Source of the DNA: TA-20 sp035935115
Lineage (GTDB): Archaea > Thermoproteota > Nitrososphaeria > Nitrososphaerales > Nitrosopumilaceae
DNA: 56,147 nucleotides
Assembly: GCA_035935115.1 (NCBI GenBank)
Contig: DASYXK010000006.1
Coordinates: 1-56,147 of the forward strand
Direction of reading: 5' to 3'
The position numbers and the translations under genes are program-made. The notes under the pieces were generated by a model, which saw only the letters and a list, made by a program, of their open reading frames with translations, was not told the origin of the DNA and made no database searches. Below, one piece after another: positions 35,909 to 44,540 of this stretch; the stretch's first letter is position 1; every line of letters starts with the position of its first letter.

Positions 35909-36648
35909 ATCTCTTGTGACGTTTTTACTCCAGTTTTTAAAGATGATTTATCTTTACCTATACAATATATCATTATAACAAAAATTGCCAGTCCTACATC
36001 TTTTGCTACATATGATGCAACTACGGCACTGAGACTTCCATCTAGTGTGAAAAATAGCAGAGAAAATGTACCCATCCACAAAATACCATATGCTATTGTA
36101 AGATACATGAAATCTTTTCTTACTTTCGAAACTGAGTATTGTAGTGACTTTATGAAAACATATCCAAGTGCACATATGTTATACACTCTAAAGTATTCAT
36201 CGTAGTTAGTGAATGGGGGAAAGATTGAGCTATTGGAAAACCACGTTAACATGGCAAAAACAGGAATAACCGATAAAATACTAATTTTTAATACGAAAGA
36301 ATTTGCTTTTCCTCTTTCTTTCGTAGAGCAATGATAGGATAGTGCTAAGAATGTGAACCCATATGCTGACACGAAAAGTCTCATCCAGAAAAATAGATTA
36401 AATAAAATTGGATCTTTATGTACCGGTATAGTTATAATCATAAGGATATCTGCAAGAGCCATAAATCCAAAGCCAAGAATAAGACCAAGCAAGACAAGAC
36501 TGCGAAATATTTTATAAAAATTATAAGCATAAACCGTAACAAACAAAGCCAAAACAAGAGATACTATCTTACTTGCAAAGATAAAAGGCTCAAAAGAAGA
36601 ATTGTCTAGAGCGTGATACTCGCTATTAGCTAACAGGTTTTCTAACAT
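35905..36648 (-). CDS. Seven-helix membrane protein, putative sensor
   Basis: A 247-residue protein with about seven membrane helices, starting near residue 25 and ending near 232. Its basic tail is cytoplasmic. No enzymatic domain is present. The layout resembles membrane sensor modules such as MASE, without the linked kinase. It overlaps the wHTH gene by 4 nt. A TATA box lies at 36671-36681. Confidence 0.65.
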   Translation of the reverse strand: MLENLLANSEYHALDNSSFEPFIFASKIVSLVLALFVTVYAYNFYKIFRSLVLLGLILGFGFMALADILMIITIPVHKDPILFNLFFWMRLFVSAYGFTFLALSYHCSTKERGKANSFVLKISILSVIPVFAMLTWFSNSSIFPPFTNYDEYFRVYNICALGYVFIKSLQYSVSKVRKDFMYLTIAYGILWMGTFSLLFFTLDGSLSAVVASYVAKDVGLAIFVIMIYCIGKDKSSLKTGVKTSQEI

Positions 36649-36670
36649 GTAATCACAGACATCCTATTTT

Positions 36671-36681
36671 TATTATAAATA
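36671..36681 (-). promoter_or_regulatory. TATA box of the membrane sensor-wHTH operon
   Basis: On the reverse strand TATTTATAATA, centred 28 nt before the ATG at 36648. Confidence 0.45.
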
Positions 36682-36735
36682 TCATTTATTAGAATAGTTA
36701 AATGAAATGATAAAAAAAGTTGTTTGACCTTTTGT

Positions 36736-37206
36736 TTATCCGTTATCGAATGCTGGGCCAAGACGAGCAATTTTGTTAGTATACTCTATCTGTGCTTTTA
36801 ATTCAGCAGCAGCCAAGTCTGCTTTTGCTTGTTGAACTGCATGCTCGTAATTTACCACTACGTTAGGATCAGTTATAGCACCCGACAAATACGTCTCATA
36901 TGCATTCTTCACGTCGGCAGAATAACTATTGTCTGCTACTGTTACTTCAGATCCATAATTAACCGCATCATTAACAACTACTGATTCACTGGTAGATGAA
37001 GTATCTGTAGATGCAGTACCTGAGGATGCACTGGTATCTGTAGATGCGCTGGTATCTGAAGAGCTGCTGGTGTCTGTAGATGCACTGGTATCACCATCGG
37101 CAAAAACATTCCATGTGGAATTGTTACCTATGACCACTAGTAACGCACAGATTGCAAATCCTGCGAGCAGTTTCAAGCCATCTTTTTGTACTAGATTAAT
37201 ACTCAT
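36736..37206 (-). CDS. Secreted Ser/Thr/Asp-repeat protein
   Basis: A 156-residue protein. The signal peptide (LLAGFAICALLVVIG) is followed by Ser-Thr-Asp repeats at about residues 40-73 (TSASTDTSS units), then a folded helical end (HAVQQAKADLAAAELKAQ). The repeats resemble O-glycosylated stalks. No anchor is seen. The repeats in DNA are near-direct copies of a 12-18 bp unit. Confidence 0.6.
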   Translation of the reverse strand: MSINLVQKDGLKLLAGFAICALLVVIGNNSTWNVFADGDTSASTDTSSSSDTSASTDTSASSGTASTDTSSTSESVVVNDAVNYGSEVTVADNSYSADVKNAYETYLSGAITDPNVVVNYEHAVQQAKADLAAAELKAQIEYTNKIARLGPAFDNG

Positions 37207-37262
37207 TGTGATAAGTATTATAGACAGTATTATTAGATCTAGTTTGTAGTAAAAAGGAACAT

Positions 37263-37304
37263 ACAGATTTTCACGAGTAAATCTGTGGATACTGTTTTTA
37301 CTCG
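37263..37304. repeat. Two overlapping inverted repeats
   Basis: ACAGATTT (37263-37270) is the exact complement of AAATCTGT (37279-37286) with an 8-nt loop. CGAGTAAA (37274-37281) also pairs with TTTACTCG (37297-37304). The two stems share bases, so they could exclude each other. They lie about 60-100 nt before the Ser/Thr-repeat gene; an operator or RNA switch is possible but unproven. Confidence 0.45.
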
Positions 37305-37415
37305 CTGTCGAAAACTCGTTTACTTGTATATGATCATATAATGGATAAAAAATCTAGTTAGAATTTTAAGGGTTTACTATGCATGTGTAAAAAATTTGAT
37401 TTGTCAAATGAAATT

Positions 37416-37622
37416 TTACTTTTTATTTGACTTTGGATGCGTTTTAACAGATTTTTCATGCTCTAGTGCTTTATCTCTATTTTCTCTTTGTTTTTCTACT
37501 TTGTTCAGTATTTTTTTGGGAGAAGGCTTTTCTGCATCTGCGGTATGCCCTAATGCAAAACTACCAATGCCCATGAGCAAGACAAAAACAGCTAACCTGC
37601 CAAGAGTTTTGTGTTCATTAAT
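37416..37622 (-). CDS. Small secreted Lys-rich protein, start codon uncertain
   Basis: The reverse frame ends at TAA 37416. It reads GRLAVFVLLMGIGSFALG (a signal-like segment) then a Lys/Glu-rich tail of about 45 residues (KVEKQRENRDKALEHEK). No ATG, GTG or TTG opens the full signal; a TTG at 37580 and ATG at 37574 lie within it. An ATT at 37622 would give a complete signal peptide, as may also happen for hemA. Coordinates use the ATT. Confidence 0.45.
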   Translation of the reverse strand: MNEHKTLGRLAVFVLLMGIGSFALGHTADAEKPSPKKILNKVEKQRENRDKALEHEKSVKTHPKSNKK

Positions 37623-37826
37623 AGGTTGTACTACTGTGAATACATATCACATAGCTTGTCCTAAAAAAACAGACATTGAAAGTGAATTACTCATAAAACG
37701 AGGATATTTTTAAGCTGATGATCTTATTGATTCTCAAAGGAAAATATACTGGAAAAGAATCTAATGAAATTAACAAAAAATTACATTCTATTCTAAATCA
37801 ATCTTGTATGAAGATGATGATGAAGA

Positions 37827-38513
37827 TTAAGGGACTGCTATGTGATATCCAGCGCAGACAAAGTTTGTATCCTCTCGGATTTCCGGCGCATCTTTATGGG
37901 CTAATCGATATTGAGATGAATCATCGTTAGTATATACACTATATGATGAAGGTGTACATTTTGCGTATTGCAATGTTTCAATTATGAAACCATCCCTAGT
38001 CAGTATATCAATATTAATATCGTATGGCACGATGCTAGAACGGTGCTTAAGATAATTTGAAATAAGATTGTAGAAATCTTTGTTGTCTGCACTTGTCAAC
38101 GATTCTAGTTGAAATTGTGGGCCAGAATAGGTAAAAAGCGCGTTGTTTGGATCCTGACTTGGGTTGTAAATTATTTGACTTAAATTATTAAATTTTAAAA
38201 ACGTATAAAACACATATTCCTTATCCGCAACGATATGAACTATGAACGATTGGGCATTATTATTTCCAATCCCAGTATCATTAGTATCCATTCCGAGTGG
38301 AATTTTGAGAATTCCTTTAGAGATTAGATATTGTAATCCTGAGATGTATTCGTGGGTGCTAATTTTTCCTTCTGACCACCACTTTGAATTTTCTTTTATC
38401 CATGAGGGAATGTTGTAATCTTCTTGACTGAAAGCCTGTACTGGAAAAATAAAGGCACCTGTAATAGCTATGATCAATCCTACAAGGAAAAGAGAATCTT
38501 TTGTGTTCTTCAT
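37827..38513 (-). CDS. Secreted protein with SWIKxxxxWW motif
   Basis: A 228-residue exported protein. The signal peptide (LVGLIIAITGAFIF) is followed by IPSWIKENSKWWSEGKIS, a motif I associate with thaumarchaeal extracellular proteins, and GLQYLISKGILKIP. The rest is beta-rich with two Cys near the end. Its frame is open to 38663, but the ATG at 38513 begins the signal peptide. Confidence 0.65.
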   Translation of the reverse strand: MKNTKDSLFLVGLIIAITGAFIFPVQAFSQEDYNIPSWIKENSKWWSEGKISTHEYISGLQYLISKGILKIPLGMDTNDTGIGNNNAQSFIVHIVADKEYVFYTFLKFNNLSQIIYNPSQDPNNALFTYSGPQFQLESLTSADNKDFYNLISNYLKHRSSIVPYDINIDILTRDGFIIETLQYAKCTPSSYSVYTNDDSSQYRLAHKDAPEIREDTNFVCAGYHIAVP

Positions 38514-38671
38514 ACCAATGAAGAACAATCTTATGTTACAATAGGTAGGTTTCATTAGAATATAAATCTCGTATCTAATAGTATAGTTGTGCGTATGTAA
38601 TTGTGTAATACAAACAACCGAATTATGTGACAATTTTATTTCAAACACTTTACAACAAATCATAACGATAG

Positions 38672-38681
38672 TTATTTAATA
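38672..38681 (+). promoter_or_regulatory. TATA box of tRNA-Tyr
   Basis: TTATTTAATA centred 28 nt before the tRNA 5' end. Confidence 0.5.
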
Positions 38682-38704
38682 CGAAAATACGACGTCAAAT
38701 CAAT

Positions 38705-38824
38705 CCCACGCTAGCTCAGCCTGGTAGAGCTTCCGGCTGTAGTAGTTGGCTCTTGGCTAACTGATGTCAGCCTATCAGGCGTACAGAAACCGGGTTGTCG
38801 CAGGTTCAAGTCCTGCGCGTGGGA
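38705..38824 (+). tRNA. tRNA-Tyr (GTA) with 46-nt intron
   Basis: Acceptor CCCACGC pairs with GCGTGGG and A is the discriminator; C1-G72 is the archaeal tRNA-Tyr pattern. The anticodon loop is CTGTAG/A with anticodon GTA at 34-36. Exon 1 is 38705-38742 and exon 2 is 38789-38824, leaving an intron of 46 nt at 38743-38788 after base 37. The intron folds into two hairpins (GTTGGC/GCTAAC and CTGAT/ATCAG). T-arm GCAGG/CCTGC with TTCAAGT is complete. Confidence 0.93.
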
Positions 38825-38867
38825 CCATTAACATAAAACTCAAAAGCACACCATACTGTATGAAATC

Positions 38868-39371
38868 ATGTCAGACGAAGGCTGGTCAAACCTAGATGAA
38901 GTTGATCAAAAAATTATTGCAATCTTAAACAAAAATGCAAGGACGCCATCAAAAGAGATTGCAACAGAACTAAAAAGATTAGGAGTCGATGTTTCTGACA
39001 GGACAATTCGAAAAAGAATTGAGCGCTTAGAAAAAAACGGAATCATAAAAGGCTACAAGGCAGTTTTAAGCGGAGTCTCAAGCTCAGACGAGTTTGAAGT
39101 ACTTTTTCTTAAATTCAAAGTGACGCGTTCCGTTGAAAGTATAACAGAGTCAGTCAAAGCTTTTGTCAAAACTTTTCCAAACTATCTTTTTGTTGCAACA
39201 ATAGACGGAGAGTGGAACATGATCATAGTCATGAAGGTAGAAGACATACAAAAAAACCCCACATCTAAAATAATTGAAAAATTCTCCGAGCAAATTTTAG
39301 ATTATAGAACCAGTGGAATTCAAATCAAAGACATTAATCTTCTTAACATGTCTCTTTTATTGCTCACGTAA
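38868..39371 (+). CDS. Lrp/AsnC-family transcriptional regulator
   Basis: A 167-residue Lrp-type protein. The N-terminal HTH (LDEVDQKIIAILNKNAR, DRTIRKRIERLEKNGII) is followed by the ligand/oligomer RAM-like domain. It follows tRNA-Tyr by 43 nt and overlaps the convergent response-regulator gene by 8 nt. Effector unknown. Confidence 0.85.
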   Translation: MSDEGWSNLDEVDQKIIAILNKNARTPSKEIATELKRLGVDVSDRTIRKRIERLEKNGIIKGYKAVLSGVSSSDEFEVLFLKFKVTRSVESITESVKAFVKTFPNYLFVATIDGEWNMIIVMKVEDIQKNPTSKIIEKFSEQILDYRTSGIQIKDINLLNMSLLLLT

Positions 39372-40134
39372 TACTGCCAGATATAGTCACGTCAAGTGCA
39401 TTTTTTAGTTCGTTTATGGTAAATGGTTTTTGAACAAATGCTGTTGAACCCCATCCTATGGTCTTTCTTACTCGCGGGCTAGCTTTTTCATCAGCAGTAA
39501 TCAGTATGATTGAGAGGTTTGGTTTTAGTTTTAGTAACGCTTTTGCAATCTCATCACCTGTTATGTCAGGAAGGTCCATGTCAAGAAGTATTATCGGGTT
39601 TTGTGATGATTGAATTAGTTTTTTAATGGATTTTAGCGCAGATTGGCCATCTGCAAAAGTATGAATATCTTTATAGCCAAGTTTCTGCAAATAGTCATTA
39701 AGTTTTAGTGTTATAGCTGGACTGTCATCAACAACAACTATCGGCATTTTCTCTTCTATAACATGATGAATGTATTTTTTTGCTTTTTCAAAAGCATCCA
39801 TTGCATCATCATACTGCCCAATTCGTAGAAAACATTTTGCTGCACAAAGATATGCATATTTAGCATCAGATGGTTTTTCTTTTTTTGCCAATTTTTGGTA
39901 AAAATTTGCTGCCTGTAATAGTTCGCTGTTTCTGTCTTTTCCCTGTTTTATTTTGCATTCTGCAGCAAGCAACAAAAGTATGCCTGCTCTAAAGTCATTT
40001 TTTTTCATTTCGTTTTCTGCAAGTGTCATTAGTATGTTATGAGCCGAAATAGGCTGGTTATTTTTCAGATAAGTACAAGCAAGATCTAGCTTTGAAGATT
40101 CCTTTGTCAACAGGAAAAATATGCCATAATCCAT
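39364..40134 (-). CDS. TPR-receiver response regulator
   Basis: A 256-residue protein. The N-terminal ~120 residues are helical repeats of TPR type (YAYLCAAKCFLRIGQYDDAMD). The C-terminal receiver domain has the VVDDS acidic pair, phosphoacceptor D185 in LLDMDLP, TADE and VQKPF. There is no output domain after the receiver, so it probably acts by protein contacts. No histidine kinase is in the window. Confidence 0.85.
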   Translation of the reverse strand: MDYGIFFLLTKESSKLDLACTYLKNNQPISAHNILMTLAENEMKKNDFRAGILLLLAAECKIKQGKDRNSELLQAANFYQKLAKKEKPSDAKYAYLCAAKCFLRIGQYDDAMDAFEKAKKYIHHVIEEKMPIVVVDDSPAITLKLNDYLQKLGYKDIHTFADGQSALKSIKKLIQSSQNPIILLDMDLPDITGDEIAKALLKLKPNLSIILITADEKASPRVRKTIGWGSTAFVQKPFTINELKNALDVTISGSIT

Positions 40135-40280
40135 TTAATATTATTTTAAAACAAGATTGTTTACAAACAAGCGTAAACAGCGTCTATTATGGGCAGATTA
40201 GTTTTAAATCATTCATTGTTGACCACACCAGACAAAAAAATAGATAGTTTAGATATTATAAACACAAAATCACTTTGGCA

Positions 40281-40943
40281 ATGGTGAGCGAAGACATCCC
40301 TAGCGGCGGCATTTCACAGCCCCCAATCAATGTATTATTCAATCCAATTGATGTATCAAAAAAAGACGTATGGACAATTGATATCATACAAATACTAGAA
40401 ACTCTAGTCAAGCTTCTAAATCAAGCAGGCAAAAAAGACTATCGCGTGGCAGGAATTGCTGCTTTATCGTCTGCCATGATTCACAGAATGAAAGTGGAAA
40501 GCATATTTGCTCTGCAAAAGGCAGCCATGGAAAAAAGGCCACTCAGTCAAAGGGAAGATGTTGACATTGATTTGATAAACATGCCATACAGACATGAATC
40601 AACTTATCCTGTTACACTTGATGAGCTTCTTAACGTACTTGAAAACCTAATTGGAAGTATAGCAAATCCCCGCTCAAGCCGACGACAGATGCAGTTTGAG
40701 CCAGTCGAGGTACCTGACTTTAATGATTATTTTATTTCTCTTGAAAAAATAATTGGCCAGTATGAAGAATTAATTGTAAATAAAATTCGCCCTACTGGTT
40801 CAGGCTCATTTAGAAACATAGTTTCTGGACTAGAGTTAATAGATGTGGTACGGTGTTTTTTTGCCATTTTATTTTTGGCAAGAGATACAAAGGTTGATCT
40901 TGAGCAGACAGAAAACGACATCATGGTATCTTTAGTAAAATAG
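40281..40943 (+). CDS. scpA: Segregation and condensation protein ScpA
   Basis: A 220-residue kleisin-like ScpA that bridges SMC with ScpB in chromosome condensation. Family hallmarks are the N-terminal SMC-binding helices (TIDIIQILETLVKLLNQA) and the C-terminal winged region (ELIDVVRCFFAILFLARD). A TTG at 40275 opens the frame; ATG 40281 is chosen because of the TATA-like ATATTATAA around 40257. It is shorter than bacterial ScpA. ScpB follows 70 nt later. Confidence 0.82.
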   Translation: MVSEDIPSGGISQPPINVLFNPIDVSKKDVWTIDIIQILETLVKLLNQAGKKDYRVAGIAALSSAMIHRMKVESIFALQKAAMEKRPLSQREDVDIDLINMPYRHESTYPVTLDELLNVLENLIGSIANPRSSRRQMQFEPVEVPDFNDYFISLEKIIGQYEELIVNKIRPTGSGSFRNIVSGLELIDVVRCFFAILFLARDTKVDLEQTENDIMVSLVK

Positions 40944-41013
40944 AAATTTACAACATGATCAACAGCGCATAAAGCATTCTTTTAAGTACATTTTGGCTCA
41001 AACTTGGATATAG

Positions 41014-41589
41014 ATGGGAAAAATAGAGAACGATGACGAGGCAACAGCTAGGCTAGAGGCCGCATTATATTCGGCAGGAAGGCCGCTTGCCATAGAGGAG
41101 TTAATCAGGGCATCTGGGACAGAATCAAGGACAAAGACTCTGGCAATAATGACAAATATTGTAAAAAAGACAAAATCGGCATTCAAGGCAATCGAGGTTG
41201 CAAGCCTTCCTGACGGGTCTTATGTATTTCAGCTAAAACCAGAGTATAATGCAGTTATCAGAAAGTATGCATCAAAACCCATACTGCCAACGGCTACACT
41301 CAAAACCCTCTCCTACATTGCATACATGCAACCCATCTCGTCTAAGAGACTAGTCGAGGTACGCGGTTCTGGTGTATATCTTCATTTGAGATTTTTACAA
41401 CAGCTAGACTACATTGAACACCAAAATGTTGGAAGAATGAAGATCTATACAACAACTGACAAATTCCAAAAATATTTTGGAATTCAGGGAGACAAGGATT
41501 TGCTCAAACAAAAGCTATTCTCCAAAGTTCGTAGTACCCCCCAGCAGGCAGTTCAAGAAAATCCGCAACCTACTACAGTTCAACTATAA
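41014..41589 (+). CDS. scpB: Segregation and condensation protein ScpB
   Basis: A 191-residue ScpB with two winged-helix domains; the N terminus (ARLEAALYSAGRPLAIEEL) and PTATLKTLSYIAYMQPIS are typical. It should pair with ScpA upstream in the SMC complex. The C-terminal tail is Gln/Pro-rich and flexible. Confidence 0.9.
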   Translation: MGKIENDDEATARLEAALYSAGRPLAIEELIRASGTESRTKTLAIMTNIVKKTKSAFKAIEVASLPDGSYVFQLKPEYNAVIRKYASKPILPTATLKTLSYIAYMQPISSKRLVEVRGSGVYLHLRFLQQLDYIEHQNVGRMKIYTTTDKFQKYFGIQGDKDLLKQKLFSKVRSTPQQAVQENPQPTTVQL

Positions 41590-41631
41590 TACAGAATCTG
41601 CATTTTTTAATTATACAAACCAGATATATGG

Positions 41632-41640
41632 TATAAATTA
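41632..41640 (+). promoter_or_regulatory. TATA box of eS8
   Basis: TATAAATTA centred about 26 nt before ATG 41662; this excludes the TTG at 41644 as the start. Confidence 0.5.
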
Positions 41641-41661
41641 GAGTTGTTTTATCGACAAGAT

Positions 41662-42042
41662 ATGAAGAAGTCTGTCGAGAACCTTGCAACAAGTAAGATA
41701 ACAGGTGGAAGAAGATATCCAAACAGAACAAGAAGAAAATTCCAACTTGATAGATATCCCGTTGAAACTTTGTCAGGAGAACAAGAAACTGTTACTCGCA
41801 AAGTCCGTGGTCATGGCAGAAAATTTGCACTAAAGACTACAGACTTTGTTAATCTTGCAGTACCTGGAGCCAAAGTAAAAAGAACAAAGATTTTAAAAGT
41901 TCTAAAAAATCCATCAAACAATGATTATGAAAGACGCGGTGTGATATCAAAGGGCGCCATACTAGAAACCGAAGCTGGACAGTGCAGAGTAATATCAAGA
42001 CCGGGTCAAGATGGCGCGGTTAATGCAATTTTGATAAAGTGA
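41662..42042 (+). CDS. rps8e: Ribosomal protein eS8
   Basis: A 126-residue eS8 of the small subunit, at archaeal length. The N terminus NLATSKITGGRRYPNRTRRK and KVRGHGRKFALK are diagnostic. It heads a run with SRP19, Gar1 and TFB; SRP19 begins 4 nt after its stop. Confidence 0.95.
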   Translation: MKKSVENLATSKITGGRRYPNRTRRKFQLDRYPVETLSGEQETVTRKVRGHGRKFALKTTDFVNLAVPGAKVKRTKILKVLKNPSNNDYERRGVISKGAILETEAGQCRVISRPGQDGAVNAILIK

Positions 42043-42046
42043 TTAC

Positions 42047-42346
42047 ATGAAAGATTACGAACATATCGTAATCTGGCTTGATTATTTTAACAAAACGTTA
42101 CCAAAAAAAATGGGCAGAAAAGTTTCCCGCGAAAAAAGTGTTTTTGATCCTTCGCTAAAAGAATTAATTGATGCGGCAAAAGCAGCTGGCCTGCAACCTA
42201 GCGAAACAAGTGATCAGGTAAGATTTCCAAGAAGGCCTTTTGTCAGGTCAGGATACATCGTACTTCCAAAAGGCCAGCCAAAATCCAAAATCATATCAAT
42301 GATTTCTGAAAAACTTGTTTCAAAACGCGCAAAACAATCAAAATAA
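42047..42346 (+). CDS. srp19: SRP19 signal recognition particle protein
   Basis: A 99-residue SRP19, which binds SRP RNA and helps SRP54 assembly. It begins YEHIVIWLDYFN and has GRKVSREKSV, PFVRSGYIVLPKGQ. The C-terminal tail is basic. SRP54 is 9 kb upstream on the other strand. Confidence 0.93.
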   Translation: MKDYEHIVIWLDYFNKTLPKKMGRKVSREKSVFDPSLKELIDAAKAAGLQPSETSDQVRFPRRPFVRSGYIVLPKGQPKSKIISMISEKLVSKRAKQSK

Positions 42347-42419
42347 TGATCTCCCTAGCTTAGAGCTAAAGTAATGTTGACAGAACTCTATTGATAACAG
42401 TAATTGATTGTGAAATCAA

Positions 42420-42689
42420 TTGCAGGAGGTAGGCGAAGTTTTGCATTTGGCCAATAGCGGTAGAGTCATAATTAGACTGTCTAAACCACTGCGTGACGGC
42501 CAGTTGCTAGTAGACAATACTGGCACAAAAATTGCAAAAGTATCGGAAATGATAGGTCCTGTTGATGCACCATATGCATCTGCGACACCACTTACAAACA
42601 ACATCCAAAAACATATAGGAAAAAAAGTTTTCATGGGTGAAGAATCTCCTGCAATAAGACCAAAGCGATTTAGAGGAAGAAAAAGATGA
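42420..42689 (+). CDS. gar1: H/ACA RNP protein Gar1
   Basis: An 89-residue Gar1-like protein of H/ACA ribonucleoproteins for guided pseudouridylation. The beta-barrel core shows LHLANSGRVIIRL and KVSEMIGPVDAPYAS, with a basic RGRKR end. It starts at TTG 42420. The stop overlaps the TFB start by 4 nt (ATGA). Confidence 0.88.
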   Translation: MQEVGEVLHLANSGRVIIRLSKPLRDGQLLVDNTGTKIAKVSEMIGPVDAPYASATPLTNNIQKHIGKKVFMGEESPAIRPKRFRGRKR

Positions 42690-43645
42690 ACATAACAGAA
42701 CTACAAACACATTGTCCAGAATGTCAGTCGTCGTTAATTGATGACGTTCATAATGGAGAAAAAATTTGTTCTGGCTGCGGCCTGGTTGCAATGGAACAAA
42801 TGTCAGATTATGGCCCAGAATCACGGGCAACAAACCTCGAAGACAAGATGAAGCTTGCAAGAGCAACGGGGCAAACAACTTATTCACAGCATGACTTGGG
42901 AATCAGAACAGAAATAGCATTAGGCACAAAGGACTTTAGCGGAAAGACAATCAATAGTGAAGTAGCAAATCAGATGTACAATCTGAGAAAATGGCAGACA
43001 AGAATTAGAGTATCTTCTCCAAGGGAGAGGAGGCTTGCAAACATTCTATCAAAGATTGGTGAAACATGTCAGTCACTATCGTTGTCAAGAAATGTCATAG
43101 AAAGTGCATCGATGATCTACAGAAATTTTGAAGGTCAGTTTGACGCAAAGGGCAAATCAGTATCATGCATGTCTGCAGCCACAATATACATGGCTTGCAA
43201 ACAATGCGATGTAGTAAGATCCCTTGATGAAATATGCAAGGCAACTGGAAGCTCAAAAGATGAAAAAATGAATGTAAAACTGACTGCAAAATACTATAGA
43301 ATGTTGGTGATGGAGCTTGGCTCCAATACTGCGCCTGTTGTGACCCTAGACAAGTACATATCAAAAATAGCAAACCTAGCAAAGCTTGAGGTAAGAGTTG
43401 AGAGACTAGCTGCTGAGATTGCCGAAAAAACCCAAGATCACAGTCTTGCAGATGGAAAGGCTCCAAACGGATTAGCTGCTGCGTATCTTTACATAGCATC
43501 TACACTGCTTGGACAAAGCATTTTGCAGAGAGACGTCTCAAGTATTGCCGGAATAACCGAGGTAACCATACGAAACAGATGCAAGGAAATTCTGACAGTA
43601 TACAAGATGAAAATCACATTACGACCTTCGTTAGCCAAAAACTAA
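42686..43645 (+). CDS. tfb: Transcription initiation factor TFB
   Basis: A 319-residue TFB. The zinc ribbon uses C10, C13, C28 and C31. Two cyclin repeats follow (near residues 115-210 and 215-310; TTYSQHDLG is in the linker). TFB recruits RNA polymerase to TATA/TBP. It overlaps Gar1 by 4 nt. Thaumarchaea often carry several TFBs, so this may be one of many. Confidence 0.95.
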   Translation: MNITELQTHCPECQSSLIDDVHNGEKICSGCGLVAMEQMSDYGPESRATNLEDKMKLARATGQTTYSQHDLGIRTEIALGTKDFSGKTINSEVANQMYNLRKWQTRIRVSSPRERRLANILSKIGETCQSLSLSRNVIESASMIYRNFEGQFDAKGKSVSCMSAATIYMACKQCDVVRSLDEICKATGSSKDEKMNVKLTAKYYRMLVMELGSNTAPVVTLDKYISKIANLAKLEVRVERLAAEIAEKTQDHSLADGKAPNGLAAAYLYIASTLLGQSILQRDVSSIAGITEVTIRNRCKEILTVYKMKITLRPSLAKN

Positions 43646-43672
43646 CCCTTCTCTTTTTATTTTATTATATAA
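43646..43672 (+). terminator. T-rich terminator after TFB
   Basis: CCCTTCTCTTTTTATTTTATTAT is a typical archaeal oligo-T ending right after the TFB stop. Confidence 0.4.
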
Positions 43673-43706
43673 TGATCAAGGTACCATTTGATTATCAAAA
43701 CATCTG

Positions 43707-43824
43707 TTATTTGATTAACTTTGTAGCATGCCTATACAAGTCATGCAGTGTTTTGCCATCAAGTTTGGTTTCAGTTTTTTCTTGTTTCTAATGGTTCATC
43801 TTTTTTCTTGCTGTCTTTAGCCAT
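43707..43824 (-). pseudogene. Short frameshifted ORF
   Basis: The reverse strand has ATG 43824 then MAKDSKKKDEPLETRK, ending at a TGA after 17 codons. In the next frame it continues KTETKLDGKTLHDLYRHATK and ends at TAA 43707. TTTATATGG about 27 nt upstream looks like a TATA box. A one-base shift near 43773-43790 would give a ~38-residue protein. It could be a decayed gene or a sequence error. Confidence 0.35.
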
Positions 43825-43940
43825 ATGGAATCATCTTACAAATAAAACCATATAAAAATTCACTTTGATTCCAATTTTATAATTTCAAAAATTGACAATC
43901 ATGTTTTACCTTAATATATCAAATACAAGTAAAAAAAATA

Positions 43941-44216
43941 TTGGACCTAAAGAAAAAATCAATTAACAGGTTTGCCATTCTGGTTATACTAATGATTTTG
44001 ATACCAGAAATAATAGGACACCTATATTTTGACACCCAAAAACATCCAACAAACTCTTCTGTAATAGCGGCATTATTTCTGACTAGTAAGCTGCACAACA
44101 CACACCCGACCAAAAACATATCATGCCAACTAGCAATACAAAATGACACATCAGGAAGTCATGTAACCAGAGCTGCTGGTTTGACAGCTCAATTTGGCAA
44201 CTATACATGCAAGTAA
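43941..44216 (+). CDS. Small membrane-anchored protein
   Basis: A 91-residue ORF starting at TTG 43941 with TAATATATC about 26 nt upstream. It has one membrane helix (FAILVILMILIPEIIGHLYF) near the N terminus, then an outward polar domain with two Cys. Function unknown. The reverse ORF over the same bases seems a shadow. Confidence 0.45.
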   Translation: MDLKKKSINRFAILVILMILIPEIIGHLYFDTQKHPTNSSVIAALFLTSKLHNTHPTKNISCQLAIQNDTSGSHVTRAAGLTAQFGNYTCK

Positions 44217-44225
44217 ATTTTTTTC

Positions 44226-44480
44226 TCATCTTAAATCAAGTCTTGTTTGACGCTCTAAGATATGCATGCATATTTTACAACGTTTGTTCTTGAAAAGCTC
44301 ACTTTCATTTACAAATCTAATATTGGGCCTGTCCGAAATACTTATTGTGTGACAGCCACAGACAGTTTTCCAAGTTCCTTGTACGAGATAATGATTTTTG
44401 TGTATGCCAGATGCTCGTCCCCTTGTATAGTAAAACCATCCAAAGGTAAGCACCGAGTCCTTTGGTATTTCTAATGTCAT
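44226..44480 (-). CDS. Small protein with CxC and CxxC pairs
   Basis: An 84-residue frame from ATG 44480 (MTLEIPKDSVLTFGWFYYTR) with CGC near residue 42 and CKIC near residue 70, a possible zinc or redox site. No homology known to me. Codon use is plausible. The antisense forward frame is less protein-like. Confidence 0.45.
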   Translation of the reverse strand: MTLEIPKDSVLTFGWFYYTRGRASGIHKNHYLVQGTWKTVCGCHTISISDRPNIRFVNESELFKNKRCKICMHILERQTRLDLR

Positions 44481-44540
44481 ACTAAAACAAATGTTAAAAC
44501 CAGAATTGAAATACATTACGCATAATTTCTACTACAAAAT

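Noticed and set aside
37396..37713. Forward ORF over the small secreted gene
   Set aside because: Phe/Cys/Ser-rich composition is a mirror of the Lys-rich reverse frame, which has a signal-like segment.
37718..37930. Forward 70-residue ORF
   Set aside because: It overlaps the 3' end of the reverse secreted gene at 37827 and has no promoter or motif.
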